In this document: in pieces, positions 53,346 to 63,281 of the stretch | How positions within the stretch are numbered: the stretch's first letter is position 1 | Layout of the letters: each line of letters starts with the position of its first letter | NCBI GenBank assembly: GCA_965240325.2 | Contig: OZ251223.1 | Span: 2,914,001 to 2,978,000, forward strand | DNA from: Rebecca billardiae RCC1528 | Lineage: Eukaryota; Haptophyta | Direction of reading: 5' to 3' | Length of the DNA: 64,000 bases | Notes under the pieces: generated by a model | Databases searched by the model: none | What the model saw: the letters and a program-made list of their open reading frames with translations, nothing else | What the model was told of the DNA's origin: nothing | Program-made: the position numbers and the translations under genes

Positions 53346-53881
53346 CGAGTATGTGCTACTCGCCAGTGTAAGGTGAACGTCAACTAAAACGCGATGATGA
53401 CGCGACGATACATACGACGAGGATGAAGTATTCCAATCTGGGCGGGGGCGGTCATCGTCAGTATAAGTAGGCGTTACTAGCCGGATCGCGGCGCCACTCG
53501 TCCGACGATGGCAATTGGCACACGTGTCACGTCACACGTGACTGTCGTGAGACTGAGAGTGCAAGACGTGTGCGTTGCATAGTAGTATATATATATACAT
53601 ATATAGGGCTGCTATCAGACGCGCCAGTCGGCTGCGCTACTACCGCTATACGCCCAGGCCGCGCCACCCCCGGCGGGGCGCGGGGGCCCGCCGGCGGGCG
53701 CCGGCCCGCCCGGGCCCGCCGCCGGCGCGGCGAGTAATGCGAGTATGAATAATTGTCACTCGAGTGTGAGTGCTGTCTGCGACCCGCGGAATCTAGAGAC
53801 TGTAACTACTACTAGACTACGACTAACCGCGATGCTGTCGCCGCTTAGAAATCAATAACGGTCGTCAATAAAGACTGATGC
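53346..53881. other. Convergent intergenic region
   Basis: 536 bp between two converging genes, holding a short TA-rich patch (about 53584-53606) and an extremely GC-rich stretch (about 53636-53735). No gene seen. Confidence 0.6.
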
Positions 53882-55589
53882 TCAAAGACCGTCGTCATCA
53901 TGGAGAAAGCCGCCGCTCGCAACGCTCTCTGCTGCAGACGCAAAACGCCCGATCTCGGCATCCGAGGACGCACGGGGCACCGGCGACGGGAGCTGGCGAG
54001 TCTCACTCGCTCGCGCCGTCACTGGCGAAGCGGACGCGCCAACGCCCTCCCGAGGCGTGGCCGAGCCGCCTGTGGAGGGTTCGACGACGACGACGACGTC
54101 GGCCGTGCGCGCTCCTGTTGCGAGAGCATCGGCCGCGCTGGGATGCACGCCCCGGCCGGGCGAATGCCCAGCCCAGCTCGAGCCGCGCGCGCGCTCGGCA
54201 CTGCCGTCGGTGGCCCGCGCGCGCACGTGTGACATGAGGCCGGCCCACGCGTCGTCGTCCGTCGGAGACTTGGCCGCCCCCGCGCTGAGTGAGCAGGCCG
54301 CGGTGAGCATCTGGAGCACGCCCTCGCCGGTCGCGGTGGCGCTGAGATGTGGCGGCTGCTCATCGAGTGGTCGCGCGGCGCCGCGCGCGCCCGCCTCGGC
54401 CCACGCGTGGCACGACGGCTGCTCGACGTCCTCGGGGAGGCAGGGGTGCGGGCTGTGCTGCGGCGCGTCCGCCCCGCCATCGCTCACCTCGTCGGCAGAC
54501 GACGCGCGCGCAGTGGCGGGGCTGGCGCCGCGCCTCCGCCGCCCGCTGCTTCCGGGGGAGAGCGAGCTGCCTGGCCCGAGCTGGCTCAGCAGGCGCGAGC
54601 GCCCCGGATGCATCGCGCGCAGCGAGAGGGTCGAGCGGCCGACGGTGCGGAGCAGGGTGGAGACAGTGAGCGTGCGGCGCAGAGTCGCGTCCTCGAGCAT
54701 CGTCGCGACCGCGCGCGTGTTCTCCGGCAGGCTGCCCGCGCGCAGCGCGGGCGGCAGCGCGCCGTTGGCCGCGCGCACGTCCTCGTGCAGCTCGGCCTCG
54801 AGCTCCGCGTACTCCCACGTGCCCGCCCACCCGCTCAGCGTGAGCTCGAACATGAGCTCGAGCAGCTCGTCCGCCGCGGCGCGGCACACGGAGGCGAGCG
54901 CCGCGTCGGAGAGCTCGCCCAGCTGGTGCAGCGCGAGCGCAGCGCCCGCGGCCGTGCGGTAGTGCATGATGCGCCGGCCCGCCCACGCGGCCTCGCGCTC
55001 GCGCGCCGGCAGCGCGCCGTGCGCGCTGAGCGCGGACGCGGTGGGCGCGACGCGGTGTATGAGCGCGCACACGACCTGCTCGGCGCTGTCGCGCGCGCGC
55101 CACGTGCCGCCGCCGTCCGTCGTCGAGACCGCCCACGGCTCCGGCCGCAGCACCTCGGCCGCGAGCAGGTCCCCCTGCCAGTTGTCGCCGAAGAAGACAA
55201 AGTCCGCCTCCGGGAAGAGCCGCACGTACTCGCGGCCCTGGCGCGCCTTGAGCTCGCCGAACGCGCGCCACTCGGAGCGCATGCGCAGCCAGCCGGTGCA
55301 CGTCACGCCGCACAGCCGCGCGAGCGAGTGCGCGCCCGAGCGCACCATCGCGCTCAGCGCGTTGCCCGACGCCCCGAACAGGATGGTGGGCAGCGTGTGC
55401 AGCCGGCCGCAGTCGTACAGCCGGCGCAGCGCCTCGTACGAGACCTTCTCGGCGTAGTCGCGGAAGACGTGCGGCCGCGCGGAGAGGAAGACGACCGCGC
55501 ACGCGTGCGGGTCGGACGGGAAGTACTGCACCGGCGGCGCGATCAGCCCGGGCGCGCGCTCGCGCAGCGACGCCAGCAGCCGCTGCCGC

Positions 55590-55620
<31 letters not shown>

Positions 55621-57181
55621 TGGCCGGCGTCGCGGGGTCGGCGCCGGCCGAGTGCGCGCTGTCGATGCTCGCCGAGCTAGACGAGGGCATGTCCAGCGCG
55701 AAGGTGCGTCGGAGCCGCTTGTGCCGGCGGGTGGCGGGCGGCCACGGGTCGTGCGCCTCCCACACGCCCGCCTGGCGCGGCGGCCGCGCGCAGTCGCTCT
55801 CGCACGGCTCGCACCGCGCGCCGCCGTCGGGCGGCGCGCCCGACGCCGCGTCGGCCGCGGGGAGGCGCGCGAGGTGCAGCGCGTGCAGCAGGGCGACCAT
55901 CCCGGGGTACAGCGTGCCCTGCGGGAAGCGCCGGTCCACCCCGGCCGGGTACACCCCGCCGGTGCACCAGAAGGTGTCGTCCAGGTCGGACATCACCTTG
56001 AGCGGCGCGCGCTCGCCGCGCCGCTCGCGCGCGGCGCGCACCGCCAGGCCCTGCTCGCGCACGTGTGCGAGCACGCGCGCGCGGCGCGCGGGGCTGGCGA
56101 TGTCCTGGTACACCAGCTTGTGCAGGTTGTGGTAGTCGCACGTCGAGTCCTTCAGGTGCTTCAGCTCGACGAGCTGCTCGGCGTGCGTGCGCACCAGGAG
56201 CCGCTCGACCAGCGCCTCCGCGCGCTCGGAGCGCGTCGTCAGCCGCGTCGCCTGCAGCGCGTCCACGATGGCGGCGCGCGCGCTGACCGAGCGGTACGGG
56301 CACGCGCAGGCTGACTCGCCGAGCAGCAGGTGCCGCTCCACGAGCTGCTCGACGTGCGCGAGCTCGAGCCACGAGAAGAGCGCGCGCAGCGGCACGGCCG
56401 AGAGCAGCTCGTCCAGCGCGTTCACCTCACACAGCCACGAGCCAATGTTGGCCCACTTGGCGCGGTGCCGCGCGCCGCGCCACAGGTTGGACGCCCAGAT
56501 GCGGAGGACGCCCAGCGCGAGGAGCGCCGTCGCGAACCACGACAGCCGCTCGAACAGGCCCACCCCGGGCGCCCACGGCGCGAGCCGCGTGTGGTCGGAC
56601 GAGAGCGCGACCGAGTTGAGCATCGCGAGCCCGATCACGCCCACGAGCCGCAGGTCCCAGCCCACGAGCGAGCGTCGGCGCGCGTCGCGGAGGTGGTACT
56701 CGATTCGGCGGATTTGCGCGCGCAGCAGCAGCCGCCCGCCCACCGCGCCTCGTAGGTCCGCCGCAGACAAGGTGGGCGGCGACGTGAAGAGCGCGCGGTC
56801 GTCAATGTCGACGGCGGCGATGAAAAGGCCCTCCGCCATCACGATGCAGGACGAGGTGATCCCCACCGAGTCCCAGAACGAGCAGTGAGCGGAAGTCTGT
56901 GCTCGCAGCACTACGCCGCACGTAAAGAGCGTGCTGGCCAGCCCCAGCACAGCTGCCTCCACCGCTTTGCTCCTGTGGAGGCACGAGCGCTCCTTCGCAA
57001 AGTAGAAGGCAATGATGAGCCACGATACGACCATGAAGGCCCAGGCGCCCTGGCGCGCATGGTGGCGTTGCTCGGGAGAGAGGGCGTCATGAGGCGGCAG
57101 GGGGCCGGGCCCGCTCAAATCGCTGCCGATGCGGTGGAGGACCTCCACGGCCTCGCTGGCGACGGGCCCAACAGCACCCAT
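53882..57181 (-). CDS. Membrane protein with App1/lipin-type HAD phosphatase-like domain
   Basis: Single exon, 1099 residues. The N-terminal part has several hydrophobic segments (GAWAFMVVSWLIIAFYFA; LGLASTLFTCGVVLRAQ; VGVIGLAMLNSVALSS; WFATALLALGVLRIW), so the protein is membrane-anchored. The catalytic-type region follows: KVMSDLDDTFW near residue 398 is the HAD nucleophile motif D-x-D-D-T as in App1/lipin phosphatidate phosphatases, with the P-x-G-x-x-x-P-G pattern in FPQGTLYPGMV. FLSARPHVFRDYAEK is motif II-like and FVFFGDNWQGD near 665 is the terminal GD-x-x-x-x-D-like motif. A long Gly-rich insert separates motifs I and II. The C-terminal 300 residues are Ser/Ala-rich and probably disordered. 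If active it would dephosphorylate phosphatidate or a related phospho-substrate; the family assignment is by motif only. Confidence 0.72.
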
Positions 57182-57391
57182 CGCCGTCCAAGGTCCGGGC
57201 CGCCCGCCGAGGCCCGCCGGCGCGGGTAAAATACCGCGTAAATACGTCGTCTCAGGTCCGGGGAACTACCGTTTCACTTTTCACGCCCATCAGCACGACA
57301 CCTCCTTCTCGGTCGGCAGCATCCCGGCCGGGCCGCCGCGCCCTGGCCCTCGCACGTGCGCATCAAGTTCCCCCAACGAGCGCCTGCAGAA
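57182..57391. promoter_or_regulatory. Divergent upstream region between HAD and STPG genes
   Basis: About 210 bp between two divergent start codons. Part of it could be coding if the STPG gene begins further upstream, since a possible short exon-like frame (KYVVSGPGNYRF) lies at about 57236-57275. Confidence 0.35.
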
Positions 57392-58623
57392 ATGCCCTCT
57401 TATGATCCACACCCCGCTACGCGTCCGCCGAGGCCCCGCCCGAGGACTGCCGACCCCGCGACTCGGGCTCACGGGAAGCCCAACCCCGCCGCCAAGAAGG
57501 GCACGTCCTTCTCCAGCGTCCATCACGATGAGGACGATTGCGACTGCGGACCCGGACCCGCCGCCTACATGCCCGACCTCAGATACGTCAAGCAAAGGCC
57601 GGTGCGTTGGGGTGTCGCGCGTTGAAAGCTAGCGGCTTCCGAGCGCACGCGACGTGCGCTCAACCGGGATTCGCAGCTCAGCGCCAAAGATGCTGCTGCT
57701 GCGCTGCGCAGCCTGCGCGCACCTGCTGTGCTCACTCCTCGCACCCCCACCCTTCTTGCCTCACCGCGGCTGCCTCCTCCGCAGCCCTACACCAAGTTTC
57801 CCACTGACGATCGCTGGCGTGAGCGTGAGACTGCACTCGGCCCAGGGCCAGTCTATCACCCCAACTATGCGCCGGTGCAGCCCTCGCCCCGCGGGATGAG
57901 ATTCCTCCCGCGACCAGAATCGCAGCCGCGGCCGGCCGGCCCAGGTGCGTATGCCAGGGTCGACGCGCGTCGTCTGACCTCCGCGGCCCCACTGCGGACT
58001 GCCGTGGCTCCGCCGCGGTTCTATCGTTCTTGCGCCGGGCATCATGCTCACGCCTCCCCGAACCCCTCGTGCCCCCCCCCTCATATTCAGGCTTTTACGA
58101 TCCGCACACACCGCGCTGCGGTGCGAAGAATTACGTGTTCGGCAAGGAGGATCGCTCCAAGTACATGGGCGCGGGGGTGACCACCCAGAACCCGGGGCCA
58201 ATATACAACCCCAAGGAGATCAAGTGCTGCATGGGGCCAGGCCCGCGCATGGGCCCGCCTGCAAAGCAGAGAAAAAAGTACGCTGCGTGCGCAGGTTGGT
58301 CGGCGCGCACCCCTCGCGCTCCGGACAATCCTGCGCTCACGTCCCCCACCGTGTGCGCACCCTCTGTCCTCCCGCGCGCACATGGCTACGCCATACGCAG
58401 CTGGAGCGACCCGAACCCCGGCCCTGGCGCCTACAACCCCAAGAGCATCTGCTGCGGAAAGCACAAGCCGGGCCCCAAGTTTGGCACATCTCCGCGCTTC
58501 GAGAACCCGCGCACGCACACGCCGGGTCCCATGTACCACCCGAGCTACAAAGCCATCCGCCCTCAGTCGGCGGGGCCCACGATGGGCGTGGGCAAGCGCT
58601 TCCCCAAGCACTGCCCTTGCTGA
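57392..58623 (+). CDS. STPG/SHIPPO-repeat protein (ODF3/CIMAP-like, flagellar)
   Basis: Four exons (57392-57601, 57785-57944, 58091-58277, 58401-58623) give 259 residues; starting at the in-frame ATG at 57356 would give 271. Introns begin GTGCGT, GTGCGT and GTACGC. The protein is a string of Pro-Gly-Pro repeats: CGPGPAAYMPDLRYVKQRP, LGPGPVYHPNYAP, AGPGFYDPHTPRCG across the second splice, NPGPIYNPKEIKC, NPGPGAYNPKSICCG and HTPGPMYHPSY. This P-G-P-x-x-Y spacing is the SHIPPO/STPG signature of outer dense fibre protein 3 and ciliary microtubule-associated proteins, which line the inside or surface of axonemal microtubules. Three of the four splices' outcomes extend the repeat, which supports the model. 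The last intron (123 bp) is in frame and stop-free. It implies a flagellated stage. Confidence 0.85.
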
Positions 58624-59663
58624 AGGAGCACCGCAGGCACTTGCTGTCTTGCGTATACGTAGACATCGCGAGGCCCACTCATCGCGGCAACATGCATCCT
58701 GCCGTCATCGGCGGAGCTGACCACTGACCACTCTCGTCTGTGAATTGTAAGTAAGAATCTTGCCATGCTGAGCAACGGTGAATGAACGGTGTTTCCGAAG
58801 GCCGAACTCCCCGCCGCCCGCGGCCGGACCGAGCGTCCCGCGGGAGCGTAGCTTCACTAACTCGTAGACTAAGTGCAGACGTAGACGTAGTAGTAGTAGT
58901 AGTAGTATTATTAGATTTAGTGCGCACGCATCAGAGCCAGGCCACGGATTGGCCAGAACTCGGTAAAGACCAATAAAGTGTAAGGGCTGACAGCAGCGCC
59001 ACCGTGCGCGCCGGGGGCCTCCGAGTGGCCCGACGCCCGCCGCGGTGCCCAGTCTCCGAGGTAGTTACGAGCTCGTACAAAATAATTAAGTAAGCGATAG
59101 CCAGCATCAGTACTACCGTCGTCCGTCGATCGTTAGTTCGCGGACTCACTGTAATGTGAGTAGTGACAATGTGAGTCTAGCAGCGGCAGACGACTCGTCG
59201 TAACGAGCGGCCGAATAGGCTAGCAGTAGTGAGGACCCGTAGTGAGTGACTGTGAGTCAGTCACTCAGTGAGTGAGATCGATCGATCCCTGTCGAGAACG
59301 GAGAAGGCATATCAAGCCGTGCCAAGCGGTGAAGCGGGCCGCAAGCGGTCGGTATCGGATAATGACCGATCATGGATGTAACGCGGCCGAGCCCGTCGGC
59401 CCCGTCAGCACGGTCCGCGCCACATGATAGTTACTAGCTATACTACCGACGCTACGGGCGCTAGGTCTCATCAGCAATCCTGACGTACGGGACTTGACGT
59501 TCTCGTTGCATGCGATTTTTAAGAAATCGAATACTATAAGATTTGCGTCTGAGTCCAGGACCAGGACGACGCGGACGTCCGAGGGCGAGGGACGTAGCTC
59601 AGAGTTATGAGAGTAATAGGCGATGCCCTTTATATAGTAGGCAGACTATTATTATTAAAAAGT

Positions 59664-59668
<5 letters not shown>

Positions 59669-59722
<54 letters not shown>
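59669..59722. repeat. (TA)n microsatellite
   Basis: 54 bp of alternating A and T. Confidence 0.95.
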
Positions 59723-59724
<2 letters not shown>

Positions 59725-59813
59725 TTGCGGTCGTAGATTCGTGGTAGTAGTCAATTAAGTCATGTCACAATCGGATGAGATGATGCGCGCAGCCACATCA
59801 GGCTCCGGCTCCG

Positions 59814-59834
59814 CCCCCCCCCCCCCCCCCCCCC
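59814..59834. repeat. Poly-C tract
   Basis: 21 consecutive C residues; length may be unreliable in sequencing. Confidence 0.9.
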
Positions 59835-60377
59835 AGCTCCGTTACGTCTTGGCCCCGAGCCGAAGTCAACCAAGGTCCAAGCGGACCATGCAGCAGAGTC
59901 CCTTCCGACCGGCGACCCCCGATTGATGACTTCATGCAACGAGAAATGTCGCATCCGACCACCTCCCAATAGGTGCAGACTCTATTTTACTATGTAATTA
60001 CCCGTCCCTTACTCAGATTTCAGCACAGTCCGGGAGACGGGGAGCGTTCCGGACACCTGTATACATATATATGCGAAATAATATTTATATTACCTGGACT
60101 GGGTATTTAGTTATAGAAAATAGAGTCTGAACCTATTGGAGGTCGGGCTGATGATCTGCATCTGGCCGTAATGTCGTCCAAGGGACCGCCTGGGGTGGTC
60201 TAGGAGCTAGTGTAGATCATCAGAGGCAGCGATCCCGCCGATTGCAGTGTCAAGATGTAACGCTCCAGTGACCGGACTGGGGGGGAGTGGACCGAAGCCG
60301 GACGAGCCATCAGCCCGCCTCGCGCAAGCGAAGCACAGCGCTGGCGTTCACGCGCAGGCGCCTTTTACTGATCCTGA

Positions 60378-61406
60378 TCACTTGGAGTCCGCCTTCTCCG
60401 CGTCAGCCTCCTCGGGTGAGCCCGACGCCTCAGGGGGGCGCGTGGCGCTCGTGCTGCCACTGGCCGGCCGCTCCTCCACTCCCCTGCGAGCTCGAGATTC
60501 GATGCTCTCCTCGAACGTGCGCTCAAGGGCCGTCTTCTCCGAGGAGCGCACGCCACGCTCAACGCCCGAGCCGAAATCGATGGCGCGGAGTGCGAAGCGA
60601 AGTGCTTTTTCCACCCCGCTCTTCTCGGCGCCGTCGTCAGCGCCGCCTGCGCGCGCCTGCTCAGCGCCATCCGCGCCAATCGTGTAGAAATACGCGTAGC
60701 AGAGGCCGACAGCAGCGGCATCGAGGGTCCAGATGGCGCCGGTGTTCTTGGTGGCAACGGGCGCGAGGAGGGAGACAAAGAGCACCGCGAGGAACGCCCA
60801 GTTGAGCGCGCTCTTCTCCTGCGGCACCAGTGGCTTGATGGAGCGCAGCGACGGGATTGTGAACAGCCACCACGACCAGAAGCCGACCACGCGGACGGAC
60901 ACGTCGAGATGGCCGGCGAGCGGAAGGGCGTCGAACGAGACGAGCGCAGACACCAGGATGGCGAGGTAGGACTGCACGCGGAAGACGGAGCGCAGCCAGC
61001 CCTTCATCACCGTGCGCTTCTCGTAGTAGGCAGTCTCCTCCTTCTGCTCGATGGTCTCGCGGATGGCGGCCGCCTCGGGCGAGCCTTCAGGCAGCTGCTC
61101 GAGCTCGGAGCGCAGCTTGATCAAGTCTCGCTCGAGATTCACCAGCTTCATCGGGTTGAGAAGGCCATCGAGACCCGTGCCCGTGAGCGCAACAACCTCT
61201 GCCTCCAGGCGGTTCACCAGCGCTGCATCCGCCTCAGCGTCGAATTCCTCGTCACCCCCAGTTGAGGACGCCCGCACGAGGCGCGCCCGAGCGAGCACGC
61301 GGGATGGGCGAAGCGCGACTGCCGGCAGTAGGCGACTCGACGGCGGCGCGAGGCGCAATGCGCCCGACGCGCCGCCTAGCACGAGGGCAGCGAGGAGCGC
61401 GCGCAT
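60378..61406 (-). CDS. Plastid-targeted integral membrane protein (unknown function)
   Basis: Single exon, 342 residues. The N-terminus MRALLAALVLGGASG is a signal peptide, followed by ALRLAPPSSRLLPAVALRPS, a basic, Ser/Pro-containing transit-like stretch of the bipartite type used by secondary plastids. A helical charged region (LVNLERDLIKLRSELEQLPEG) precedes about four hydrophobic segments (YLAILVSALVSFDALPL; VGFWSWWLFTIPSL; NWAFLAVLFVSLLAPVA; LDAAAVGLCYAYFYTIG). The tail is long, charged and Ser/Glu-rich. It resembles conserved plastid membrane proteins of unknown role in algae, but I cannot name the family. Targeting is inferred. Confidence 0.7.
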   Translation of the reverse strand: MRALLAALVLGGASGALRLAPPSSRLLPAVALRPSRVLARARLVRASSTGGDEEFDAEADAALVNRLEAEVVALTGTGLDGLLNPMKLVNLERDLIKLRSELEQLPEGSPEAAAIRETIEQKEETAYYEKRTVMKGWLRSVFRVQSYLAILVSALVSFDALPLAGHLDVSVRVVGFWSWWLFTIPSLRSIKPLVPQEKSALNWAFLAVLFVSLLAPVATKNTGAIWTLDAAAVGLCYAYFYTIGADGAEQARAGGADDGAEKSGVEKALRFALRAIDFGSGVERGVRSSEKTALERTFEESIESRARRGVEERPASGSTSATRPPEASGSPEEADAEKADSK

Positions 61407-62012
61407 CCGTGCAGATGACGCAGCGGCGTTTATTATTTATTCCGCTGCGTATGAAGGTGTGATGGAGGGTAGCTGGGAGCTCAGATCAGATCAGCTGCGA
61501 GCGCAGCGAGCAGCATAAAGGTGGGTGGCGACGACGAAAAATGATGAATAATGATAAAATGTTTATTGGCGCTTGTTGACGACTCGTCATGCGTGCGCGC
61601 ACGCCGTCTTACTTATTTCATCAGTTGGAAGTGCTGTCCACACAGGTCCGTGTCTGACGAGGTCACTGCTATATATTGTGTAGTAGTGCAGAAATCTCTG
61701 ATATATTGCGAGAGTATGCCGTCAGCGCTGACATCAGGAGGTGTGTGTTATCAGTGTACACATTCACATATTCAGACGCGCCGTCAGCGTCCGCGTACGC
61801 GGTTTTATCGCGCGGGAACCGCTGCACTGACGGGTCTGACGCCGGGCACTGCTACTGTGGAGTATGAAATCTTAATGCGAGAGTATATCGTCAGCGCTGA
61901 CATCAGCATATTGAGGTGTGCGTACACATATTCAGACGTGGCGCACTCGCATCAGTGATCAGACGTCATCAGCGCCCAGCGGCCAGCATCCGATCAGGTT
62001 GACCCTGTCGTC

Positions 62013-62159
62013 TCAGTCGTACTGCATGCCGGTCTCAAGCGCAAGGATCGCTCCCGTCTGTGCCTCGGCCGCCCACGGCGCGTACAGTTTGGTGCGCAGG
62101 CAGTCGACCTCCTCCGGTGCGAAGGTGCGCTGGCTGTGGCGGTCGCCCAGGCACATCAT
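62013..62159 (-). CDS. Possible short ORF or terminal exon of an unplaced gene
   Basis: The minus strand is open from an ATG at 62159 to a TGA at 62013-62015 (48 residues, MMCLGDRHSQRTFAPEE through LALETGMQYD). The sequence looks like genuine protein rather than a composition shadow. It is preceded by a CATCGCAG that could be a splice acceptor, joining to RRLIHAG upstream of the ATG. Upstream exons could not be defined. Family unknown; low confidence. Confidence 0.25.
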   Translation of the reverse strand: MMCLGDRHSQRTFAPEEVDCLRTKLYAPWAAEAQTGAILALETGMQYD

Positions 62160-62656
62160 GCCCGCGTGGATGAGACGCCTGCGATGGCGTGCGGCACGCT
62201 GCCGGGGTGGCTCGAGCTGCCCGCTGGCTCGGCAGCTGCTGTGTCAGCAGTCACGGAAGAGGTCGCGTCAGCGTGCGGGCAGCTGCCTGCCGCGCTAGGC
62301 GCGACATCGTGCTGCTCGTGCGTGTCGAGACTCGCGTACACCTCCGTGGCGATCGCGGCGCCGCCATCGTCGCCAGCTGACTAGTTTCGTCGTAACGCAA
62401 CGAGCTTCGCGCACATTCATCGTCGTTATTCTCAAATTCCCGCCACATTTACTGCGCGCATCACGACGAAACCCAACCCCGCGTCGTCGGATCCACCGCG
62501 TGCCACCAATAATTTGGTGAACGAGGCGCGGCACTGCGCCCACGCATGCGTGCGTGCTGCTCGGCCCGGATGATGCTTGCTGTGCGTGCCCATGCGACGG
62601 ACCTGTGTGCCATGCACCGCGCTGGCATTGTTGCCACGTCCCACCGCACCGTCGCC

Positions 62657-62996
62657 GCTCGTGTTGCCACTGCTGGTGCTGCCTCTTCTGTCTCTGCCTC
62701 TTCTGTCTTCGTGCCACCGCTCGACCCCTGCCATGCACGTGCGAGGCTGTTGCCCGTGTGAGAGAGGTGCTCGCCCGTGTGTTTGGGGCAGTTTCTGCTG
62801 TGCTTGCGAACCTGCTGGTCAGAACGCTCGTGTTGCCATTGCTCGTGCTGCCTCTTCTGTCTTCGTGTGCCGCTCGACCGCTGCCGAGCACATGCGACGC
62901 TGTGGCTCGTGTGAGAGAGGTGCTCACCTGTGTGTTTGGGGCAGTCTCTGCTGTGCTTGCCAACCTTTTTTTGCTTGCCAACCTGCTGCTCAGAAC
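62657..62996. repeat. Imperfect tandem duplication of about 170 bp
   Basis: 62657-62825 and 62826-62996 both begin GCTCGTGTTGCCA and end CAGAAC, and share long stretches such as GTGAGAGAGGTGCTC and TGTGTTTGGGGCAGT. Both strands happen to be open across it (Cys-rich on plus, Thr/Ser/Arg-rich on minus), without recognisable domains. Confidence 0.75.
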
Positions 62997-63281
62997 AGAT
63001 CCGACGATGACGATTGCCTGTGCCGCCGTGTTAGCAAACTCCCAGGCCAGCCCACGACTGGCAGGCCTTGGGTCGGCTCTTCCTCCGCTGCGGGCACATC
63101 TCTTTCTCCATGGATACCGGACTTTTTAAGTCCGGGCTCTATGGGGAGCTGAGCAATCTGCCAAGCGGAGCAAGAGCTGATATAAAAAACAGAATGCGTC
63201 CGCAAAGGTTCTCGAAGCGGCTCAGTTCTTCAGCTCCGGAACGCCCGGATTCCCCAGCGGGATCTCGGATTCTCGCGGGCG

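Larger units (their letters stand above)
58624..60377. other. Intergenic region, no gene seen
   Basis: About 1.75 kb of moderate-GC sequence between converging genes, with a (TA)n tract and a 21-base C run. Only short, featureless frames. Confidence 0.6.
61407..63281. other. Intergenic region with tandem repeat and a possible short 3' exon
   Basis: About 1.9 kb upstream of both the plastid membrane protein gene (-) and the SET-domain gene (+). It contains the tandem duplication at 62657-62996 and a possible short exon at 62013-62159, listed separately. Nothing else recognised. Confidence 0.5.

Noticed and set aside
57236-57275. Possible upstream exon of the STPG gene (KYVVSGPGNYRF)
   Set aside because: It resembles one repeat, but I could not find a start codon and splice that join it in frame to the 57392 exon.
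62554-63152. Cys-rich plus-strand ORFs over the tandem duplication
   Set aside because: The Cys richness comes from TGT/TGC in the repeat, both strands are open, and no domain is recognisable.
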